A stretch of 64,000 nt of DNA from Allonocardiopsis opalescens (GTDB lineage Bacteria; Actinomycetota; Actinomycetes; Streptosporangiales; Streptosporangiaceae). The notes beneath the pieces are model-generated. The model worked only from the letters and a program-made list of their open reading frames with translations. It was not told the DNA's origin and did not search any database. The stretch covers positions 992,001-1,056,000 of the forward strand of contig NZ_PVZC01000001.1 in the NCBI RefSeq assembly GCF_003002095.1. The letters run 5' to 3'. Of the stretch, positions 50,278 through 58,011 are shown piece by piece. Within the stretch, counting starts at the first letter, position 1; every line of letters starts with the position of its first letter. Made by a program: the position numbers and the translations under genes.

Positions 50278-51452
50278 CGGGTGCGCTCCGTGGCGCGCCT
50301 GGCCAGTCCGCGCAGCTGCTCGGCGGCCGCGGGCTCGATGCCCGGGGAGTCGAGGCGGTCCAGTCCGCGCCGGGTCAGCTCGGCGATCCGGCGTTCGACG
50401 GCGTCGGCCGCCCCCAGTTCGGTGAGCGCGGCCCGCACCCGGGCGACGGTGGCGCCGTCGGCGCCGGGGTCGCCGAGGGCGGAGCTGATCAGGGCGTGCG
50501 CGGCGTGGTCGCCGGCCTCCCTGGCGCGGCGCAGCCCCATCGCGATCAGGTAGGTGCGCTTGCCCTCGCGCAGGTCGTCGCCCGCGGGCTTGCCGGTGCG
50601 GGCCGGGTCGCCGAACATGCCGAGCACGTCGTCGCGGAGCTGGAAGGCCACGCCCACGTCGGCGCCGTAGCCGCGCAGCGCCGCCACCGCGGCCTCGCCG
50701 GCCCCGGCCATGGCGGCGCCCAGGTGCAGCGGGCGCTCGACGGTGTAGGCGGCGGTCTTGAGCCGGGCGATCCGCAGCGTCAGCTCCTCGCTGTCGTCGC
50801 CCTCGGCCTGCTTCTGCACGTCCAGGTACTGCCCGGCCACCATCTCGGTGCGCATCGCCCGCCACGGCACCCGGGCGCGGGCGAGGGCGGCGGGCGGCAG
50901 GCCGGCCTCACTGAGCAGGTCGTCGGCCCAGGCCAGCGCGAGGTCGCCGACGAGGATCGCCAGGCCGGCGCCGTAGCGGCCGGGGTCGCCGGTCCAGCCG
51001 TGCGCCCGGTGGGCGCCGGCGAAGGCGACGTGTACGGCGGGCGCGCCCCGGCGGGTGGAGGAGCCGTCCATCACGTCGTCGTGCACCAGCGCGAAGGTCT
51101 GGAGCAGTTCGAGCGCACTGGCGGCGCGCAGCGCGGCGTCGGCGGCGGGCCCTTCGGCCGCCCCGCCGGCCGCGCGCCACCCCCACCAGGCGAGAGTGGG
51201 GCGCAGCCGCTTGCCGCCCTGGTGGATGAAGCCGGACAGGGTGTCGACGACGGCGGTGGCGAAGGCCGGCTCGGTGTCGTGGGCCTCGGCGCGCCGGGCG
51301 GCGAGGTAGCCGGTGAGCACCTCGCGGACGCGGGCGGGCACGTCGGCCTCGGCGGGCGGGGCCGGCCGGGGCGCCGCGGCGCCGTCGGCCACCGGGTCCG
51401 ACGGACGCGGAACGGTCCGGTCGTCGCTTCGCGTCCTCGGCACTCGCGCCAT
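50274..51452 (-). CDS. crtE: Geranylgeranyl diphosphate synthase CrtE
   Basis: A 392-residue trans-prenyl diphosphate synthase. First Asp-rich motif LVHDDVMDGSSTRRG and second VAFQLRDDVLGMFGDP are intact, and GGKRLRPTLAWWGW is the upstream family block. A 45-residue Arg/Pro/Ala-rich N-terminal extension is present. The ATG at 51450-51452 follows GGGGAG. First gene of crtE-I-sORF-B, divergent from idi. A minus-strand TAGATA (51481-51486) is a weak -10 candidate. Confidence 0.9.
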   Translation of the reverse strand: MARVPRTRSDDRTVPRPSDPVADGAAAPRPAPPAEADVPARVREVLTGYLAARRAEAHDTEPAFATAVVDTLSGFIHQGGKRLRPTLAWWGWRAAGGAAEGPAADAALRAASALELLQTFALVHDDVMDGSSTRRGAPAVHVAFAGAHRAHGWTGDPGRYGAGLAILVGDLALAWADDLLSEAGLPPAALARARVPWRAMRTEMVAGQYLDVQKQAEGDDSEELTLRIARLKTAAYTVERPLHLGAAMAGAGEAAVAALRGYGADVGVAFQLRDDVLGMFGDPARTGKPAGDDLREGKRTYLIAMGLRRAREAGDHAAHALISSALGDPGADGATVARVRAALTELGAADAVERRIAELTRRGLDRLDSPGIEPAAAEQLRGLARRATERTR

Positions 51453-51675
51453 GGTCTCCCCGATCTGCGGTCCTGGACGGTATCTATCCGTGGGCGGGCT
51501 TCCGTAATCGGCGGCGTCCGCGCCCGTGCGGGGGTGCGAAGCGGGGCGGGCCGGGCGGACCCGGCCGTTCCCGGCGGATCGGGCGGCACTCCTGGGAGCG
51601 AATAGGGTGGCCAGGCGGCCGGCCGTCCCCGCGCCAGGGCCGTGCACGCGTCCCGCCGACCCCACGGAGCCGCCG

Positions 51676-52272
51676 ATGTCCGCGCCCACGCCGCGCCCCG
51701 CAGCCGAGCCGACGAAGCCGGCGGAGCCGGTGGAGTACGTCGTGCTACTGGACGCCGACGGCCGCCCGGCGGGACGGGCCGCCAAGAGCGAGGTGCACCA
51801 CCGCGACACCCCGCTGCACCTGGCCTTCTCCTGCTACATCTTCGACCGGGCCGGGCGGCTGCTGGTCACCCGCAGGGCGCTGGGCAAGGCGGCCTGGCCG
51901 GGGGTGTGGACCAACTCCTGCTGCGGCCACCCCGCGCCGGGCGAGGCGCAGCCCGACGCCGTGCGCCGGCGGGTGGCCCAGGAGCTGGGCCTGGTCATCG
52001 GCGAGGTGCGCGAGCTGCTGCCCGACTTCGCCTACCGCGCCGTCGACGCGAGCGGTGTGGTGGAGAACGAGGTCTGCCCGGTCTTCGCCGCCTCCGCCGA
52101 GGGCGACCCCCGGCCGGACCCCGGTGAGGTGATGGACTGGCGGTGGGTGCGCTGGCCCGACTTCGTCGCCCTCGCCGCCTCCGCGCCATGGGCGCTGAGC
52201 CCGTGGGCGGTGCTGCAGACCGAGCGGCTGCGCGTCATGTCGCCCGACCCAGGGGTGCCGACCGGGCGCTGA
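51676..52272 (+). CDS. idi: Isopentenyl-diphosphate delta-isomerase, type 1
   Basis: A 198-residue Nudix-fold isomerase (IPP to DMAPP) supplying the carotenoid pathway. The active-site segments are TNSCCGHPAPGEAQPDAVRR (catalytic Cys and metal His) and NEVCPVFAA (catalytic Glu). A 20-residue disordered leader precedes the family start VEYVVLLDADG. TAGGGT at 51603-51608 is a plausible -10, giving a leader of about 60 nt. Divergent from crtE. Confidence 0.92.
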   Translation: MSAPTPRPAAEPTKPAEPVEYVVLLDADGRPAGRAAKSEVHHRDTPLHLAFSCYIFDRAGRLLVTRRALGKAAWPGVWTNSCCGHPAPGEAQPDAVRRRVAQELGLVIGEVRELLPDFAYRAVDASGVVENEVCPVFAASAEGDPRPDPGEVMDWRWVRWPDFVALAASAPWALSPWAVLQTERLRVMSPDPGVPTGR

Positions 52273-52350
52273 GGCGCCGCCGCCGTCCGACTCCTGAGCC
52301 TTCCGCGCCGCTCGCGGGAGGCTCGCCGCCGCATGTCCGGATCCCGTAGT

Positions 52351-52428
52351 GAAACGGACACAGAACAAAGGAAGCCCACATGAAATAACACCCAAACCAT
52401 TGCGAAACAACATGGCGATCGTTAGCGT
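52351..52428 (+). promoter_or_regulatory. Promoter of the PTS operon with three direct GAAA-type repeats
   Basis: Direct repeats GAAACGGACAC (52351), GAAATAACACC (52382) and GAAACAACATG (52404) lie in an AT-rich stretch, spaced 31 and 22 bp, that is about three and two helical turns. The -35 TTGCGA (52400-52405), 17 bp and TAGCGT (52423-52428) form the promoter, so the third repeat overlaps it. DeoR-family repressors often bind such direct repeats; the next gene is deoR-type. Confidence 0.6.
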
Positions 52429-52457
52429 GTGACCACCGACACGGTGGAAGGACGGCC

Positions 52458-53219
52458 ATGTACGCGGAAGAGCGGCAGCAGCTGATCCGCGACCGCGCCC
52501 GCGCGCAGGGGCGGGTCGACGTCGCGGCGCTGGCCGCCGAGTTCGACGTCACCCCCGAGACCGTCCGGCGCGACCTCACCGTGCTGGAGCGGGCCGGGCT
52601 GCTGCGCCGGGTGCACGGCGGCGCCATCCCGGTGGAGCGGCTGGGCTTCGAGCCCGCCTTCGCCACCCGCGACACCGTGCTCACCGCCGAGAAGGAGCGG
52701 ATCGGCAAGGCGGCCCTGGCCCTGGTGCCCGACGAGGGCGCCATCCTGATCGACGCGGGCAGCACCACCGGCCGGCTCGCCGAGCAGCTGCCCTCCGACC
52801 GGGAGCTGACCGTGGTCACCAACTCGCTGACCATCGCCTTCACCCTGAGCAGCCGCTCCAACATCACCCTCATGCTGCTCGGCGGCCGGCTGCGCTCGCG
52901 CACCCTGGCCGCCGTCGACCGCTGGGCCCTGCAGGCGCTGGCCGACACCTTCGTGGAGGTGGCCTTCGTCGGCACCAACGGTGTCTCGGTGGAGCGCGGC
53001 CTCACCACCCCCAACACGGCGGAGGCGATGATCAAACAGGCCATGATCCGCAGCGCCCGGCGCACCGTGCTGCTGGCCGACCACACCAAGGTGGGCAACG
53101 ACCACTTCGCCCGCTTCGGCAGCCTCGCCGAGATCGACAGCTTCGTCACCGACGACGGCCTGGACGCCCAGACCGCGCAGGACATCGAGGCGTCCGGACC
53201 CACGGTCATCCGGGCATGA
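52458..53219 (+). CDS. DeoR-family repressor of the PTS operon
   Basis: A 253-residue regulator. The helix-turn-helix is RVDVAALAAEFDVTPETVRR, DLTVLERAGLLRRVHGGAI. The C-terminal DeoR sensor domain has LIDAGSTTGRLAEQL and VVTNSLTIA and the usual terminal VFVTDDG-like block. Such proteins respond to phosphorylated sugars (here perhaps fructose 1-phosphate). GGAAGG precedes the ATG. Its stop overlaps the kinase start by ATGA. Confidence 0.9.
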   Translation: MYAEERQQLIRDRARAQGRVDVAALAAEFDVTPETVRRDLTVLERAGLLRRVHGGAIPVERLGFEPAFATRDTVLTAEKERIGKAALALVPDEGAILIDAGSTTGRLAEQLPSDRELTVVTNSLTIAFTLSSRSNITLMLLGGRLRSRTLAAVDRWALQALADTFVEVAFVGTNGVSVERGLTTPNTAEAMIKQAMIRSARRTVLLADHTKVGNDHFARFGSLAEIDSFVTDDGLDAQTAQDIEASGPTVIRA

Positions 53220-54160
53220 TCGTGACCCTCACCGCCAACCCGAGCCTCGACCGCACGGTGGAGGTGGCCGAGCTGCGCCCCGGCACGGTCATGCGGGCGG
53301 TGGCGCGCCAGGTCCATCCGGGCGGCAAGGGCCTCAACGTCACCCGCGCGCTCGCCGCCCACGGCATCGACTCCCGCGCGGTGCTCCCGGTCGGCGGCCC
53401 GGAGGGGGCGCACCTCACCGCGCTGCTCGACGGGCGCGGCGTGCGGCTGGAGCCCGTCGCGATCCGGGAGTCCATCCGCTGCAACATCACGGTGGCCGAG
53501 CCCGACGGCACCACCACGAAGTTCAACGAGCCCGGCCCCGAGCTGTCGGGCGCCGAGCTCGACCGCCTGGTCGAGCGCACGCTGGCCTGCGCCGCCGGCG
53601 CCGCCTGGGTCGTCGCGGCGGGCAGCCTGCCGCCGGGCGCGCCCGACGGCTTCTACGGCGGCCTGGTCCGGCGGCTGGCCGCCCTGCCGCGCCCGGTGCC
53701 GGTCGCCGTCGACACGAGCGGTCCCGCCCTGCTGGAGGCCGCCGGGGCGGGACCTTCGCTGCTCAAGCCGAACCGCGAGGAGCTGGAGACGGCGGCCGGC
53801 CGTCCGCTGGCCACCCTCGGCGACGTGGTCAAGGCGGCCGAGGAGCTGCGCGCCCGCGGTGTGGGCGCGGTGCTGGCCAGCCTCGGCTCCGACGGCGCCG
53901 TCCTGGTGGGCGCCGACGGCGTCTGGCACGCCGAGGCGCCCGCGCGGCGGCGCAGCAGCGTGGGCGCGGGCGACGCCCTGCTGGCCGGCTTCCTGGCGGC
54001 GGGCGCCGCCGGCGCGGCCGCGCTGGCCGCCGCCGTCGCCTGGGGGGCGGCCGCCGTCTCGCTGCCCGGCAGCCGGATGCCCGCCCCCGACGACGTCCGG
54101 ACCGACCTGGTCCGGGTGCACGACGCGATCGACACCGAGCGGACCCTGGCGCCGGACTGA
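53216..54160 (+). CDS. fruK: PfkB-family 1-phosphofructokinase-like kinase
   Basis: A 314-residue sugar-phosphate kinase. MIVTLTANPSLDRTVEVAEL is the 1-phosphofructokinase/tagatose-6-phosphate kinase start. PGGKGLNVTRALAAHG binds the sugar phosphate, and RRSSVGAGDALLAGFLAAGA carries the catalytic Asp and anion hole. Fructose 1-phosphate to fructose 1,6-bisphosphate is the likely reaction. Translationally coupled to the repressor and located before mannitol-type PTS genes rather than a fructose PTS, which is unusual. Confidence 0.82.
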   Translation: MIVTLTANPSLDRTVEVAELRPGTVMRAVARQVHPGGKGLNVTRALAAHGIDSRAVLPVGGPEGAHLTALLDGRGVRLEPVAIRESIRCNITVAEPDGTTTKFNEPGPELSGAELDRLVERTLACAAGAAWVVAAGSLPPGAPDGFYGGLVRRLAALPRPVPVAVDTSGPALLEAAGAGPSLLKPNREELETAAGRPLATLGDVVKAAEELRARGVGAVLASLGSDGAVLVGADGVWHAEAPARRRSSVGAGDALLAGFLAAGAAGAAALAAAVAWGAAAVSLPGSRMPAPDDVRTDLVRVHDAIDTERTLAPD

Positions 54161-54175
54161 CCAGGCCCCCGTACC

Positions 54176-54205
54176 GGCGGGGCCGCCCCACCCGGCGGCC
54201 CCGCC
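54176..54205 (+). terminator. Intercistronic hairpin between kinase and IIC genes
   Basis: A perfect 12-bp stem (54176-54187 and 54194-54205) with a 6-nt loop in the 151-nt gap. It may partially terminate or process the mRNA so that regulator/kinase and transporter levels differ. Confidence 0.55.
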
Positions 54206-54311
54206 CACCAGAGTCCACCCCGAACCGCACGACCCCGAACCCGAACCACCCGAACCGGCCGGACGCCCCCCAGCCCCGGCCCTGGCAGCACACCTCGTGG
54301 AGGTGAACCCC

Positions 54312-55610
54312 GTGTCGACCGACGTCCAGCCCCGAGGGGCCGAGCTGAGAGCCACCGTCCAGCGGTTCGGCGGCTACCTGTCCGGCATGGTGATGCCCAA
54401 CATCGGCGCCTTCATCGCCTGGGGCCTGATCACCGCGCTGTTCATCCCGGCCGGCTGGCTGCCCAACGAGCAGCTCGCCACCCTCGTCGACCCGATGGTG
54501 CAGATCCTGCTCCCGGTGCTGATCGGCTACACCGGCGGGCGGCTGGTGCACGAGCAGCGCGGCGCGGTGGCCGGCGCGATCGCCACCATCGGCATCGTCG
54601 TCGGCGCCGAGGTGCCGATGTTCCTCGGCGCGATGATCATCGGCCCGCTGGCCGGCTACGTGATCAAGCTCTTCGACCGCTGGGTGATGCCCCGGGTGCG
54701 CTCGGGCTTCGAGATGCTGGTGGAGAACTTCAGCGTCGGCATCCTCGGCGGCCTGATGGCGATCCTGGGCATGCTGGCCATCGGCCCCGTGGTCCAGTCG
54801 CTGACCAATGTGCTCGGCGCTGGGGTGCAGTGGCTGGTCGACACCAGTCTGCTGCCGCTCGCCTCGGTGCTCATCGAGCCGGCCAAGGTGCTGTTCCTCA
54901 ACAACGCCATCAACCACGGGGTGCTCGGCCCGCTCGGCGTGGCCAACGCCGCCGAGAACGGCCGGGCCATCGAGTTCCTGCTGGAGCCCAACCCCGGCCC
55001 CGGCTTCGGCATCCTGGCCGCCTGCCTGCTCTTCGGCCCCCGGGTGATGCGCGCCTCGGTGCCGGGCGCGATGGTGATCCAGTTCCTCGGCGGCATCCAC
55101 GAGATCTACTTCCCGTACGTGCTGGCCCGGCCGAAGCTGATCCTGGCCGCGATCGCGGGCGGCGCCAGCGGTGTGGCCGTCTTCATGGTCACCGGCGCCG
55201 GGCTCACCGCCACCCCGGCCCCCGGCAGCATCTTCGCCGTCCTCGCCATGACCCCGCGCGGCGGCTACCTGGGGGTCCTGGCCGGCATCGTCGTCTCGGC
55301 CGTGGTGTCCTTCCTGGTCGCCGGCCTGCTGATGGGCTTCGGGCGGGGCGAGAAGGATGACGGCGCCGACGGGGCCGACGACGGCGACCGCGCCGACCCC
55401 GAGGACGCCGAGCGCACCCCCGAAGACACGGACGCCCCCGCGTCCGAGAGCCGCCCCGGCGGCACGGAAGCGTCCCCGGCGCGGGACGCGGAACCGGGCG
55501 GCGGCCCGGATCCGGACCGGGACCGCGCGGGCGCGGCCCGGGACCGCGCCGACGGCACCGCCTCCGGCGGTGCGCCCACCACACCCGTCGAAACGGAGGC
55601 AGGGACATGA
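54312..55610 (+). CDS. PTS mannitol-type EIIC with long acidic tail
   Basis: A 432-residue membrane permease of the mannitol/fructitol PTS family. Residues 14-344 hold the helices and the substrate-site signature QFLGGIHEIYFPYV (260-268). Residues 345-432 are a disordered Asp/Glu/Pro/Ala-rich tail where other MtlA proteins have the fused IIB domain. The GTG at 54312 is chosen because GGAGG lies 8 nt upstream and the protein starts just before the first helix. Coupled to the IIB gene by ATGA. Confidence 0.87.
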   Translation: MSTDVQPRGAELRATVQRFGGYLSGMVMPNIGAFIAWGLITALFIPAGWLPNEQLATLVDPMVQILLPVLIGYTGGRLVHEQRGAVAGAIATIGIVVGAEVPMFLGAMIIGPLAGYVIKLFDRWVMPRVRSGFEMLVENFSVGILGGLMAILGMLAIGPVVQSLTNVLGAGVQWLVDTSLLPLASVLIEPAKVLFLNNAINHGVLGPLGVANAAENGRAIEFLLEPNPGPGFGILAACLLFGPRVMRASVPGAMVIQFLGGIHEIYFPYVLARPKLILAAIAGGASGVAVFMVTGAGLTATPAPGSIFAVLAMTPRGGYLGVLAGIVVSAVVSFLVAGLLMGFGRGEKDDGADGADDGDRADPEDAERTPEDTDAPASESRPGGTEASPARDAEPGGGPDPDRDRAGAARDRADGTASGGAPTTPVETEAGT

Positions 55611-55915
55611 CCCAGATCAGCGGATCGGCGGTCAAGAAGCTCATCGTGGCCTGCGACGCCGGCATGGGGAGCAGCGTCATGCTCACCTCGCAGCTGGCCA
55701 AGAAGCTGAGCGGGTACGGGGTCGAGGTGTCGCACACCGCCGTCGACCGGATCCCCGGCGACGCCGACCTGGTGCTCTGCCAGCAGAGCCTGGTGAGCCG
55801 GGCCAGGCGGGCGGCGCCCGGCACCGTGGTGCTCGGCTTCCAGATGTTCCTCGGCGACCCCGTCTTCACGAAGGTGGAGAACGCGATCAAGTCCGGCGGC
55901 ACCCTTGCGGACTGA
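55607..55915 (+). CDS. PTS mannitol-type EIIB
   Basis: A 102-residue cytoplasmic domain with the phosphocysteine loop VACDAGMGSSVMLTSQ (Cys16). Normal length for a free-standing mannitol IIB. The order IIC-IIB-IIA as separate, overlapping genes replaces the single MtlA polypeptide of enterobacteria. Confidence 0.9.
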   Translation: MTQISGSAVKKLIVACDAGMGSSVMLTSQLAKKLSGYGVEVSHTAVDRIPGDADLVLCQQSLVSRARRAAPGTVVLGFQMFLGDPVFTKVENAIKSGGTLAD

Positions 55916-56357
55916 GCCCACCGGGCCGGGCGTCCTGGCCGCGGAGGCGATCCGGCTCGGGCTGAGCGCGGCCGACCAGGCCGACGCCATCGCGCAGTGC
56001 GGCCGGGTGCTGCTGGAGATCGGCGCCGTCGAGGAGCCCTACCCGGCGACCATGCACGAGCGGGAGCGCTCGGTGTCCACCTTCGTCGGCGAGGGCATCG
56101 CGATCCCGCACGGCACCGACGCGGGCCGCGCGTACGTGCGGCGCACCGCGCTCGCGGTGCTGCAGTTCCCGGCGGGTGTGGACTGGGGCGGCAACGACGT
56201 GCGGCTGTGCGTCGCGATCGCCGCCTCGGGCGACGAGCACGTCGGCGTGCTGGCGGCGCTGGCCAACGCGCTGCTGGAACCGGGCGTGGCCCGGTCGCTG
56301 CGCGAGGCGGCCGACCCGGAGGCGGTGCTGGCGGTGCTGCGGGTGGAGCCCTCGTGA
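55905..56357 (+). CDS. PTS mannitol-type EIIA
   Basis: A 150-residue phosphocarrier domain. The conserved ERERSVSTFVGEGIAIPHGT contains the phospho-His69. The frame begins with TTG at 55905, overlapping the IIB gene by 11 nt; no later start leaves the conserved LAAEAIRLGL region intact, so TTG is chosen with reserve. It receives phosphate from the HPr encoded 1.1 kb downstream and passes it to IIB. Confidence 0.87.
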   Translation: MRTEPTGPGVLAAEAIRLGLSAADQADAIAQCGRVLLEIGAVEEPYPATMHERERSVSTFVGEGIAIPHGTDAGRAYVRRTALAVLQFPAGVDWGGNDVRLCVAIAASGDEHVGVLAALANALLEPGVARSLREAADPEAVLAVLRVEPS

Positions 56358-56415
56358 GGGCCCGCCCGGCGCGCGGCCAGGACCTGAGACAGGCGAACGG
56401 TGGAGGGATCGACTC

Positions 56416-57456
56416 ATGAAGGTGGCACGCTTCTACGCGCCGGGGGACATCCGGCTGGAGGAGGCGCCGGAGCCGCGGCCGGGGCCCGGCGAGCTGAAGC
56501 TGCGGGTGCGCAACTGCTCGACCTGCGGCACGGACGTCAAGATCAGCCGCTTCGGCCACCACCACATCGCGCCGCCGCGAGTGATCGGGCACGAGATCGC
56601 GGGCGAGGTCACCGAGCTGGGCGAGGGCGTGTCGGACTGGGCCGTCGGCGACCGGGTGCAGGTCATCGCGGCGATCCCGTGCGGGCGCTGCGACGACTGC
56701 CGGCGCGGCTGGCAGACCATCTGCCCCAACCAGGAGTCGATGGGCTACCACTACGACGGCGGCTTCGCCCAGTACATGGTGGTTCCGGCCAAGGTGCTGG
56801 CCGTCGACGGGGTGCACCGGATCCCCGACGGCGTCGACTTCGCGTCGGCCTCGGTCACCGAGCCGCTGGCCTGCGTGCTCAACGGCCAGGAGTTCGCCCG
56901 GGTCGGCGACGGCGACACCGTCGTGGTGGTGGGGGCCGGGCCGATCGGCTGCCTGCACGTGCGGCTGGCCCGCTCGCGGGGCGCGGCAAAGGTCTACCTG
57001 GTGGAGCTGAACCGCGCCCGCCTGGACATGGCGGCGGGCGTGGTCGACCCCGACGCCGCGATCTGCGGCGCGGAGTCCGACGCCGTGGACGAGGTGCGCA
57101 AGCTCACCGGCGGGCGCGGCGTCGACGTGGTCGTCACGGCGGCGGCGTCGGGCAAGGCGCAGGAGGACGCGATCCAGATGGCGGCGCGGCGCGGCCGGAT
57201 CAGCTTCTTCGGCGGACTGCCCAAGGACGCGCCGATCATCTCCTGCGACTCCAACCTGGTGCACTACCGCGAGCTGACCATCCTGGGCGCCAACGGCTCC
57301 AGCCCCGAGCACAACCGGCGGGCGCTGGACCTGATCGCGTCCGGTGCCGTCCCGGTGAGTGACCTGATCACGCACCGGATGCCGCTGAGCGGCGTGCTGG
57401 ACGCCATCGAGACGGTGGCGAGCGGCGCGTCGATCAAGGTGACGATCGAGCCGTGA
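56416..57456 (+). CDS. Zinc-dependent MDR polyol(-phosphate) dehydrogenase
   Basis: A 346-residue medium-chain dehydrogenase of the sorbitol-dehydrogenase type. Catalytic zinc: NCSTCGTDVKISRFG and VIGHEIAG; structural zinc: PCGRCDDCRRGWQTIC; cofactor motif VVVVGAGPIGCLHVRLA. In this PTS operon it replaces the usual mannitol-1-phosphate 5-dehydrogenase (MtlD), which belongs to another family. Oxidation of a hexitol 1-phosphate at C2 would give fructose 1-phosphate for the PfkB kinase. Substrate is inferred, not shown. Confidence 0.8.
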   Translation: MKVARFYAPGDIRLEEAPEPRPGPGELKLRVRNCSTCGTDVKISRFGHHHIAPPRVIGHEIAGEVTELGEGVSDWAVGDRVQVIAAIPCGRCDDCRRGWQTICPNQESMGYHYDGGFAQYMVVPAKVLAVDGVHRIPDGVDFASASVTEPLACVLNGQEFARVGDGDTVVVVGAGPIGCLHVRLARSRGAAKVYLVELNRARLDMAAGVVDPDAAICGAESDAVDEVRKLTGGRGVDVVVTAAASGKAQEDAIQMAARRGRISFFGGLPKDAPIISCDSNLVHYRELTILGANGSSPEHNRRALDLIASGAVPVSDLITHRMPLSGVLDAIETVASGASIKVTIEP

Positions 57457-57478
57457 GCCGGAACGGAAGGAGCGCGCG

Positions 57479-57760
57479 ATGCCCACGCGGCGTGTGACCG
57501 TCGGGGCGCGGGTCGGGCTGCACGCCCGCCCGGCCGGACTGCTGGCCAAGGCGGCCGCCGCCCAGACCGCGGAGGTGTTCATCGCCCGGCCCGGCGGCGA
57601 GCCGGTGCGGGCGGCGAGCATGCTGGGCGTGATGGCGCTGGGCGCCCGCTACGGCGACGTCGTCGAGATCAGCGCCGAGGGCGCGGGCGCCGAGGAGGCG
57701 CTGGCCGCCGTGGCGCGGGTGCTCGCCGCCGATCCCGACGCCGAACCGCTCGACGCCTGA
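57479..57760 (+). CDS. HPr phosphocarrier protein
   Basis: A 93-residue HPr. The active site RVGLHARPAG has His15, and the regulatory-serine region RAASMLGVMALGA has Ser47. Carrying its own HPr as the last gene of the operon suggests that this PTS is supplied in step with demand. AAGGAG precedes the ATG at 57479. EI (ptsI) is not in the window. Confidence 0.9.
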   Translation: MPTRRVTVGARVGLHARPAGLLAKAAAAQTAEVFIARPGGEPVRAASMLGVMALGARYGDVVEISAEGAGAEEALAAVARVLAADPDAEPLDA

Positions 57761-57839
57761 ACCGTCGAGTCGCGGCGGCCGCCGCCCGGCCGCCGTGACT
57801 TCCCCGGGCGGCCGCGCAGCGGCCGCCTGCCCCACCCCC

Positions 57840-57864
57840 GGGCCGGTCCCATCAGGACCGGCCC
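57840..57864 (+). terminator. Terminator hairpin of the PTS operon
   Basis: A perfect 10-bp stem (57840-57849 and 57855-57864) with loop CATCA, 80 nt after the HPr stop. Confidence 0.65.
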
Positions 57865-57897
57865 GGTCGGCTGTCCGGGGCCTGGGCGCGGCCGGCG

Positions 57898-57955
57898 TTG
57901 ACAAGCGGAGTCCGCAATCCGTATCGTTCAAGCGGAGTCGCTGCTCCGTATCCTT
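57898..57955 (+). promoter_or_regulatory. Promoter carrying two tandem 27-bp operator repeats
   Basis: TTGACA (57898-57903), 18 bp and TATCGT (57922-57927) form a good promoter. Two abutting 27-bp direct repeats (57902-57928 and 57929-57955) share CAAGCGGAGTC and TCCGTATC; each contains an inverted CGGA/TCCG core (CGGAG-N6-CTCCG in the second). The first occupies the spacer and -10, the second the start region. This is a TetR/MarR-like repression layout for the LLM gene; no cognate regulator is adjacent. Confidence 0.7.
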
Positions 57956-58011
57956 GCGGGCGGTGCCTTCGCGTCCTTCGGCGTCCATCGAACGAGAGCA
58001 GGCGGCAGGCC

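Noticed and set aside
57902-57955. Tandem 27-bp repeats as a CRISPR-like array
   Set aside because: There are only two units, no spacers and no cas genes, and they lie exactly over a promoter. Operators fit better.
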